From positions 1-30,299 of the forward strand of contig JBELBV010000030.1 in assembly GCA_042095135.1 (NCBI GenBank): a stretch of DNA of 30,299 bases. Reading direction: 5' to 3'. Of this stretch, positions 24,547-30,299 are shown piece after piece (the first letter of the stretch is position 1; each line of letters opens with the position of its first letter). Below the pieces are notes generated by a model, which worked only from the letters and a program-made list of their open reading frames with translations, made no database searches and had not been told where the DNA came from. A program made the translations under genes and the position numbers. The DNA comes from UA16 sp042095135. GTDB lineage: Bacteria > Bacteroidota > Bacteroidia > Flavobacteriales_D > Sanyastnellaceae.

Positions 24547-25545
24547 ATGAAGCACCTCCTAGCAATCCCCGCTGCAGCCCTCTTTTTGGCAGCTGCATTT
24601 GTGAGTTGGACCGGAACCACAGCCAAGGCTCAAGATCCTGAGTTTACGCAGTATTTCGCCAACCCACTCTATTTGAACCCCGCATTCGCAGGGTCTGCGC
24701 GTTGTCCGCGTTTGACCATGTCGTACCGCAACCAGTGGCCTGCCATGAGCGGTTCGTTCGTGACCACGTCAGCGGCCTACGACCAGCACGTTGAGACGCT
24801 ATCTGGTGGTTTGGGCTTCATCGTGATGAACGACCAAGCGGGCCGAGGGACGCTTTCCACCACCACAGCAAGTGGCATTTACAGCTACCAACAAGCGGTG
24901 ACGCGGAAGCTTTCGCTCAAGGCAGCGATGCAAGTGACCTACATGCAGAAGGCCTTGGATTGGGGACGATTGACGTTTGGTGACATGATTGATCCACGCC
25001 GCGGCTTCATTTATGAGACTCAGGACATCCCACGCGGTGGCATGGTCCAAGCGGTTGATTTCAGCACAGGCATCCTCGGCTTCACCGACAAGTATTACTT
25101 CGGGGCAGCCGTTCACCACCTCAATGAACCCAACGAATCATTGGTAGTCGGCACAAGCCGCCTCCCCATGAAGTACACGTTCCACGCAGGTGCGGTGCTC
25201 CCATTGCAGCGTTCGGTCACCGGCATTGAGTCCACGATCTCTCCAAACGTTTTCTACCGTCGACAAGGCGAATTCCAGCAGTTGAACGTGGGCTTGTATG
25301 TAAACAAAGGCCCACTCGTCGGTGGCATCTGGTACCGCGGCATCATGTTCACGGATTACCGGGACGCCTTCATTGTCACTTTAGGCATCAAATCAGACGT
25401 GGTCCAATTCGGCTACAGCTACGATTTGACTGTTTCAGAATTGACCCCTGCTACGGGCGGGGCCCACGAAATTAGCATGACCATTCAATTCGATTGCCGC
25501 GGCAAACGTTCGAAGTTCCGAACAATAAACTGCCCGTCCTTCTAG
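24547..25545 (+). CDS. PorP/SprF-family type IX secretion system outer membrane protein
   Basis: Outer-membrane beta-barrel of the PorP/SprF family; members anchor T9SS components or help secrete specific adhesins such as SprB. The 332-residue protein has a signal peptide (cleavage near residue 28, AKA-QDPEF). The family hallmark QDPEFTQYFANPLYLNPAFAG comes immediately after cleavage, then SYRNQWPAM. Strand-rich sequence continues to the end with VQFGYSYDLTVSEL and GGAHEISM, the typical PorP C terminus. Paralogues are numerous in Bacteroidota, so porP and sprF cannot be told apart. It lies between divergent porU and gldJ, 42 bp before gldJ. Confidence 0.9.
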   Translation: MKHLLAIPAAALFLAAAFVSWTGTTAKAQDPEFTQYFANPLYLNPAFAGSARCPRLTMSYRNQWPAMSGSFVTTSAAYDQHVETLSGGLGFIVMNDQAGRGTLSTTTASGIYSYQQAVTRKLSLKAAMQVTYMQKALDWGRLTFGDMIDPRRGFIYETQDIPRGGMVQAVDFSTGILGFTDKYYFGAAVHHLNEPNESLVVGTSRLPMKYTFHAGAVLPLQRSVTGIESTISPNVFYRRQGEFQQLNVGLYVNKGPLVGGIWYRGIMFTDYRDAFIVTLGIKSDVVQFGYSYDLTVSELTPATGGAHEISMTIQFDCRGKRSKFRTINCPSF

Positions 25546-25587
25546 TTGAATTAAAGCGAGTTAACCGATCGCACCCCTACAATCTGC

Positions 25588-27360
25588 ATGAAACCCACAC
25601 GAACCTACAATACCATGAATTGGACGTACTTCGCTCTCGGACTTGCTGCCTCTGCAATGGTCCTGTCTAGCTGTACCCCCGAGCGCTCTGGTGCCACAGG
25701 ATGGGCGTACAACGACACCTCGAATGGCGGCTTTGAAAAACGCATGTATGCGGGCCAAGAAACCGCTCCAGGACTCGTCTTCATTGAAGGTGGAACCTTT
25801 ACGATGGGACAAGTCGAGGACGATATGACCATGAATTGGGACAACATCCCGCGCCGCGTAACGGTCCCCTCTTTTTACATGGACGAGACCGAAGTAACGA
25901 ATTCATTCTGGTTGGAATACCTCTACTGGTTGAACCGCGTGTATGGTGATTCGTACCGTGAAGTGGTACAGCGTGCTTTGCCTGACACCTTGGTGTGGCG
26001 GGAGAAGTTAGCCTACAACGAACCGCATGTCAATTACTACTTACGCCACCCGGCTTACCAGAACTACCCTGTAGTGGGTGTGTCCTGGAACCAAGCGAAT
26101 GATTTCTGCAAGTGGCGCACTGACCGCGTCAACGAGCAGCTGCTAGTGCGCGAAGGCTTGATTGCCCACAACCCTGAAGCCCAATTGGACGAAGAGTTCT
26201 TTACCACCGAGGCCTACCTCGCTGGGCAATACACGCCTGAAACGGTGACCGAAGGACTGACCGATTTCCGCCCCGGCTCATCAGGCGCACGAAACGTTGG
26301 CTTGTCAGACGGTTTGTTCCAACCCCCATACCGCCTGCCAACGGAAGCAGAATGGGAATACGCCGCTTTGGGTTTGATTGGAAACAGTTATGCTGAATTG
26401 ATCTCAGATCGCCGAACCTACCCTTGGGACGGACACTATACCAGAAATGATAATTCGCGTTCCCGAGAGTATGGTGGCATGAATGCCAATTTCGCTCGAG
26501 GTCGCGGTGACTACATGGGGGTAGCCGGTTCCTTGAACGACGGCGCCGCTGCCACAGCCTCCGTCCATGATTACGTTCCCAACGATTATGGCTTATACAA
26601 CATGGCAGGAAACGTTAACGAGTGGGTCATGGACGTTTATCGACCCTACAACGCCGTGGATATGGAAGAGTTCAGACCATTCCGTGGTAATGTCTACCAG
26701 ACCAAGCAGCGCAATGCTGAAGGCGTTATCGCGGACAAGTACGACTTTGTAGTCTACAACGTAGGAGCCCTCGAGGCTGACCTCAAGGCCTACGAAAAGG
26801 CAGCAATGAAGAATTTCACGGACGAGGAGCAAAACCTTGTAGCAAATGTCTTCAACGCCATCGATGCTGCCAAAGAAGAGATCAAGGCCAAGCGCATGGA
26901 AGAAGGCCAGGAGCAAATCGCAGAAGCGAAAGAACTGGTTATGGAGAGCGAAGAATTGATTGCTCCAGATGTATTGGATTTGTTTATTCGCAACGTCGAC
27001 GCTGCACCCGGTGAGTTACGCTACCGCGACGTTACGGTTGAAGAGAGCTTGGGCCGCGACAACTACCGCCAAGCAGACAACATCGACTACCTCGACGGAG
27101 ACTTCCAGTCAAGCATCAAGTACAGCGATGAGGAGTTCAATTCTCCAGACAAGAAAGATGAGATGATGTATGGCTATGCCAACACCAGCCTGATCAACAA
27201 CCGTTCACGCGTCTACAAAGGCGGTGGTTGGAACGACCGTAGTTACTGGCTCAGCCCTGGAACACGTCGTTTCATGGATGAAGACAAAGCTTCCGCAGCG
27301 ATCGGATTCCGATGCGCCATGGACCGCTTTGGCTCACAATCGCTGAACAGCCCGCGTTAA
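25588..27360 (+). CDS. gldJ: Gliding motility lipoprotein GldJ
   Basis: Outer-membrane-associated lipoprotein needed for gliding and T9SS function in flavobacteria, a paralogue of GldK/PorK. The 590-residue protein has a lipobox ending at Cys29 (MVLSSC). A formylglycine-generating-enzyme-like (FGE-sulfatase) domain follows: VFIEGGTFTMGQ, MDETEVTNSFWLEYL, VGVSWNQANDFCKWR, YRLPTEAEWEYAALG, MAGNVNEWVMDVYRP, then after an interruption VYKGGGWNDRSYW and IGFRCAMD. The interruption (about residues 395-468) is a Glu/Lys/Ala-rich helical, coiled-coil-like insert. It is followed by a strong terminator and by murF, as in other gliding Bacteroidota. Confidence 0.93.
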   Translation: MKPTRTYNTMNWTYFALGLAASAMVLSSCTPERSGATGWAYNDTSNGGFEKRMYAGQETAPGLVFIEGGTFTMGQVEDDMTMNWDNIPRRVTVPSFYMDETEVTNSFWLEYLYWLNRVYGDSYREVVQRALPDTLVWREKLAYNEPHVNYYLRHPAYQNYPVVGVSWNQANDFCKWRTDRVNEQLLVREGLIAHNPEAQLDEEFFTTEAYLAGQYTPETVTEGLTDFRPGSSGARNVGLSDGLFQPPYRLPTEAEWEYAALGLIGNSYAELISDRRTYPWDGHYTRNDNSRSREYGGMNANFARGRGDYMGVAGSLNDGAAATASVHDYVPNDYGLYNMAGNVNEWVMDVYRPYNAVDMEEFRPFRGNVYQTKQRNAEGVIADKYDFVVYNVGALEADLKAYEKAAMKNFTDEEQNLVANVFNAIDAAKEEIKAKRMEEGQEQIAEAKELVMESEELIAPDVLDLFIRNVDAAPGELRYRDVTVEESLGRDNYRQADNIDYLDGDFQSSIKYSDEEFNSPDKKDEMMYGYANTSLINNRSRVYKGGGWNDRSYWLSPGTRRFMDEDKASAAIGFRCAMDRFGSQSLNSPR

Positions 27361-27394
27361 CGGTTCATGAACATCCCATTTTGAATTACAAAGA

Positions 27395-27424
27395 GCCCTG
27401 CACGCCGCAGGGCTTTTTTGTTTT
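27395..27424 (+). terminator. Rho-independent terminator after gldJ
   Basis: GCCCTGC, loop ACGCC, GCAGGGC forms a perfect 7-bp GC-rich stem directly followed by TTTTTTGTTTT. It begins 34 bp after the gldJ stop and separates gldJ from murF. Confidence 0.95.
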
Positions 27425-27452
27425 CTGAACTTACCCGCCAAGCCTTCGCCCC

Positions 27453-28790
27453 ATGTTCTTTTCCGATTCAGATCCGCAATTCAAGGCCATCCAATTTCAG
27501 TTTGAGGCTTCAACCGGCGTCACGACGGATACGCGTGCTGCGGGAGTTGGCCAACTGTTTTTCGCCTTGAAAGGGGAGAATTTCAACGGCAATGCATACG
27601 CCCAACAGGCCATCGACGCCGGCTGCATCGCTGCTGTCGTGGACGAAAGCGAGCACATCCCGGTCGGTGATCCACGTTTTATTCTCGTACCCAATGCATT
27701 GGAAGCGTTGCAGTCCTTGGCCCGTTGGCACCGACGCAAGTGGTCCTGCCCCGTCATCGGCTTAACGGGGAGCAACGGTAAGACAACGACCAAAGAACTC
27801 ATGAAGTGCGTGTTGGAGGGCGCTCACTCCCGCGTTCATGCCACCGTCGGAAACTTCAACAACCACATTGGCGTGCCGCTGACCCTTCTTGCTGCGCGAA
27901 TTGAACCCGACATCGCCATCATTGAAATGGGGGCCAATGCCCAAAAAGAAATTGCCCTACTCGCCCAAATTGCAGAGCCCAATGCGGCCGTAATCACCAA
28001 TATTGGCCGAGCGCATTTGGAAGGATTTGGAGGAGAAGAAGGGGTTATGAAGGGCAAGGGGGAGCTGTTCGACTACATCCACAATGAGAAGTCCGAGTGT
28101 CCGGTTTTCGTCAACGGCAACCACCCCAAACTCTTGAAACTCTCCAAAGGTTTGAATCGCCACGAATACGGGGTTTCATCATCGGCTCCATTCGTCAGTG
28201 CAGTCCAGGCTGAAGACGCCTTTGCATGGGTAGGACCTTCGGGGGCGTCGCACGGACCGCTGAAGGTGCACGTTCAAGGCGAACACAACCGCGAGAACAT
28301 CATGACGGCCATCGCCATTGGACTGCACTATGGTGTCACCGAAACCGCCTGTTCCCACGCCGTCGAATCGTACGAACCCAACAACAACCGTTCGCAGTGG
28401 ACATCGACCCCGCGCAACCGAATTTTGCTGGATGCGTACAACGCCAATCCCTCCAGCATGCGCGCTGCACTCACCTCGTTTAAGCGCGTGGTCAATGAGA
28501 CTCCCGGAGCGGGTAAGCCGCTTTGCATCCTAGGGGACATGGCCGAGTTAGGTGAGCACACAGCAGCCGCACATGAGGAGATCTTGGCATTCGCCGTCGA
28601 GTTAGGCTTACAAACCTGGGCGGTGGGGCCCGGTTTCTACCAAGCAGCGAAGGCCTATACAGACGTCCTTGCCTTTTCGAATACGAAGGAAGCCGCTGCC
28701 CATTGTAAAGCAACTGCGCTTGCCGACCACCGCATCCTATTGAAAGGATCGCGCTCTATCGCACTCGAGGCGTTGGTCGAAGTGCTGTAA
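27453..28790 (+). CDS. murF: UDP-N-acetylmuramoyl-tripeptide--D-alanyl-D-alanine ligase
   Basis: Last cytoplasmic amino-acid ligase of peptidoglycan precursor synthesis; adds D-Ala-D-Ala to the UDP-MurNAc-tripeptide using ATP. The 445-residue protein shows the UDP-binding N-terminal motif STGVTTDTR (20-28), P-loop GLTGSNGKTTTKE (about 103-115), ATVGNFNNHIGVPLTLL, IEMGANAQKEI, VITNIGRAHLEGFG, EHNRENIMTAIAIG, and in the C-terminal domain LLDAYNANPSSMRAAL and LGDMAELGEHTAAAHEE. The ATG at 27453 gives a normal N terminus. A terminator precedes it, so it should have its own promoter, but no good TAnnTTTG is visible in the 28 bp between. Confidence 0.97.
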   Translation: MFFSDSDPQFKAIQFQFEASTGVTTDTRAAGVGQLFFALKGENFNGNAYAQQAIDAGCIAAVVDESEHIPVGDPRFILVPNALEALQSLARWHRRKWSCPVIGLTGSNGKTTTKELMKCVLEGAHSRVHATVGNFNNHIGVPLTLLAARIEPDIAIIEMGANAQKEIALLAQIAEPNAAVITNIGRAHLEGFGGEEGVMKGKGELFDYIHNEKSECPVFVNGNHPKLLKLSKGLNRHEYGVSSSAPFVSAVQAEDAFAWVGPSGASHGPLKVHVQGEHNRENIMTAIAIGLHYGVTETACSHAVESYEPNNNRSQWTSTPRNRILLDAYNANPSSMRAALTSFKRVVNETPGAGKPLCILGDMAELGEHTAAAHEEILAFAVELGLQTWAVGPGFYQAAKAYTDVLAFSNTKEAAAHCKATALADHRILLKGSRSIALEALVEVL

Positions 28791-28803
28791 CACCTCCACA
28801 AGT

Positions 28804-28811
28804 TATCTTTG
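28804..28811 (+). promoter_or_regulatory. Bacteroidota -7 box (TATCTTTG) for tyrS
   Basis: Perfect TAnnTTTG, 14 bp after the murF stop and ending six bases before the tyrS ATG, which predicts a leaderless or near-leaderless mRNA. The nearest TTGG (28774-28777) is 26 bp upstream, too far for a standard -33 element. Confidence 0.5.
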
Positions 28812-28817
28812 CCCCCG

Positions 28818-30089
28818 ATGGATTTTATCAGTGAATTGAAGTGGCGCGGCATGTTGCACGACATGACGCCCGGGTTGGAAGAGCTCCTTGCCAAAGGCAA
28901 TGCGACAGGGTACGTTGGTTTTGACCCCACGGCTGATTCCTTGCACATCGGTAACCTCGTCCCTGTGATGATGTTGGTGCATTGGCAACGATGCGGCCAC
29001 AACCCGATTGCACTGGTTGGAGGAGCGACGGGCATGGTGGGTGATCCGAGCGGCAAGACCGCCGAGCGGGAACTGCTCGACTTAGAGCGTATCCAACACA
29101 ACCTCGCCTGCCAAAAGGCCCAGCTCGAGCAATTCCTTGACTTCGACGGAACGCATGCCGCGCGCGTGGTCAACAACGCCGATTGGTTCAAGGATTTCCG
29201 CTTCCTTGATTTTATCCGTGACGTCGGAAAACACATCACCGTCAACTACATGACCTCGAAAGACAGCGTTAAAAAGCGCTTGGAGAAGGGCATGTCGTTC
29301 ACGGAGTTTAGTTACCAGTTGGTGCAAGGGTATGACTTCTACCACCTCTGGAAGAACGAAAACTGCATGGTTCAGTTTGGCGGCTCCGACCAATGGGGTA
29401 ACATCACCACTGGCACGGAATTGATTCGCCGCATGGGAAGCGGCCAGGCCTTTGCTGTGACTGCTCCGCTCATCACCAAAGCGGACGGAAGCAAGTTTGG
29501 TAAATCCGAGGGCGGCAACGTGTGGATTGATAAATCGAAGACGTCGGCGTACAAGTTTTACCAATACTGGATCAACGCAGCGGATGAGGATGTGTCCAAG
29601 TACATCCGCATATTCACCCTGAAGAGCCGAGAAGAAATCGAGTCCCTCGAAGCGGAGCATGCCCAAGACCCGGGTCGCCGCATTTTGCAGAAGGCGCTGG
29701 CGGAAGACATCACCAAACGCATCCACAGCGAAGCAGACCTTGAAACCGCCATTGCAGCCTCTGCCCTGCTTTTTGGAAAAGCGAGCAAGGAAGCCATTGA
29801 GGCCCTGCCTGAAGCGGAGTTTTTGAGCGTGTTTGAAGGCGTCCCACAGGCCACCTTGGGCGTGGATCAGGTCCAATCCGGCCTGCCCATCATTGATTTT
29901 CTTTCGGAACACACCGGCTTCCTTGCTTCCAAAGGCGAGGCTCGCCGGGCCTTAAAGGAAAACTCCATCTCCATCAACAAGGTCAAGGTGAACGAAAACA
30001 CCACCATCACCGGCGAAGACCTCATCAGCGGCAAGCACATATTGGTGCAGCGCGGCAAGAAGAACTACTTCCTCGTCAGCTGTGGCTGA
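28818..30089 (+). CDS. tyrS: Tyrosine--tRNA ligase
   Basis: Class I aminoacyl-tRNA synthetase that charges tRNA-Tyr. The 423-residue protein has the HIGH-type motif DSLHIGNLVP (43-46), VGGATGMVGDPSGK, VNYMTSKDSVKKRL, FTEFSYQLVQGYDF, QFGGSDQWGNITTG, and the KMSKS-type motif GSKFGKSEGGNVW (226-230). A C-terminal S4 RNA-binding domain (about 350-423; ARRALKENSISINKVKVNE) follows. The ATG at 28818 is used; an in-frame TTG three codons upstream overlaps the promoter box. Its TGA stop abuts the stop of the convergent partial gene in the palindrome TGATCA. Confidence 0.97.
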   Translation: MDFISELKWRGMLHDMTPGLEELLAKGNATGYVGFDPTADSLHIGNLVPVMMLVHWQRCGHNPIALVGGATGMVGDPSGKTAERELLDLERIQHNLACQKAQLEQFLDFDGTHAARVVNNADWFKDFRFLDFIRDVGKHITVNYMTSKDSVKKRLEKGMSFTEFSYQLVQGYDFYHLWKNENCMVQFGGSDQWGNITTGTELIRRMGSGQAFAVTAPLITKADGSKFGKSEGGNVWIDKSKTSAYKFYQYWINAADEDVSKYIRIFTLKSREEIESLEAEHAQDPGRRILQKALAEDITKRIHSEADLETAIAASALLFGKASKEAIEALPEAEFLSVFEGVPQATLGVDQVQSGLPIIDFLSEHTGFLASKGEARRALKENSISINKVKVNENTTITGEDLISGKHILVQRGKKNYFLVSCG

Positions 30090-30299
30090 TCAGCCCTCCA
30101 CTGTGAGCAGATTGCACCCGCGCACTTCTGCGTGGTCAAACCGTCCCAGAACCTCAAACGTACCGTCGGCGTGTTTGCGACCGATATCGCTGGTCTCCAA
30201 GAATGAGCAACTCGCCAAGTTGGCCAAATCCATGATGTGAATGCGGCCTTGCTTGCCATCCACAGCCCACGTTCCCGGATCGTTCATGGAACCCAAGCG
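30090..30299 (-). CDS. Acyltransferase / LuxE-like acyl-protein synthetase, C-terminal fragment (5' end outside window)
   Basis: The frame stays open to the right edge, so only about the last 69 codons are present. The visible segment, with HIMDLANLASCSFLETSDIG, GTFEVLGRFDHAEVRGCN and LLTVEG, matches from memory the C-terminal end of Bacteroidota proteins annotated as LuxE/acyl-protein synthetase or acyltransferase, members of the adenylate-forming superfamily (the LGRFD motif resembles the hinge region of that fold). The substrate is unknown, and the N-terminal core is needed to confirm. It converges on tyrS with no intergenic base between the stops. Confidence 0.7.
   Translation of the reverse strand, partial: RLGSMNDPGTWAVDGKQGRIHIMDLANLASCSFLETSDIGRKHADGTFEVLGRFDHAEVRGCNLLTVEG

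Noticed and set aside
27425..27452. Possible murF promoter (AGCCTTCG just before CCCC-ATG)
   Set aside because: Two mismatches to the -7 consensus; suggestive by analogy with tyrS but too weak to annotate.
1..30299. tRNA genes, CRISPR arrays, insertion sequences, phage or defence genes
   Set aside because: I saw no cloverleaf-type sequences, spaced direct repeats, transposase motifs or flanking inverted repeats. The window is core chromosomal content.

Overview
The window is chromosomal DNA of a member of the Bacteroidota, most likely a gliding or surface-secreting lineage near the Flavobacteriales. The evidence is a type IX secretion (T9SS) and gliding cluster (PorU, PorV, a PorP/SprF-family protein, GldJ), the gldJ-murF adjacency, pyruvate dehydrogenase E1-alpha and E2 genes side by side, and several copies of the Bacteroidota -7 promoter box TAnnTTTG. 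By eye the GC content is moderately high for that group. I see no mobile element, tRNA, rRNA or CRISPR array. Coding density is extreme: 21 full-length protein genes and one partial gene, with no gene-free stretch above about 200 bp.

Layout: (1) 3-2443 (+): the end of a sensor kinase operon coupled to phosphoglycerate mutase gpmI. (2) 2450-9559 (-): anmK, an amino-acid dehydrogenase, nhaD, then exbB, exbD, a TonB-like protein and folC, with several ATGA/GTGA stop-start overlaps. (3) 9625-10767 (+): one acyl-CoA dehydrogenase. (4) 10764-17134 (-): pdhA, pdhC, a clear terminator, recG and a membrane-anchored protein of unknown function. (5) 17330-18722 (+): a VTC/polyphosphate-polymerase-like protein and its DUF4956 membrane partner. 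(6) 18719-24380 (-): porU, porV, ispF. (7) 24547-30089 (+): porP/sprF-like, gldJ, terminator, murF, tyrS. (8) 30090 to the right edge (-): the 3' end of an acyltransferase/LuxE-like gene.

Functional themes: cell-envelope export and motility (PorU, PorV, PorP, GldJ), envelope energization (ExbB, ExbD, TonB), peptidoglycan synthesis and recycling (MurF, AnmK), and central metabolism (GpmI, PDH, acyl-CoA dehydrogenase, amino-acid dehydrogenase, FolC, IspF). I see no convincing new defence or mobile system. The points most worth following are the VTC-DUF4956 pair with an apparently leaderless TTG start, a helical insertion inside GldJ, a 16-codon ORF starting at the predicted transcription start upstream of the acyl-CoA dehydrogenase, and four convergent gene pairs whose stops overlap or nearly touch, three of them in short palindromes.
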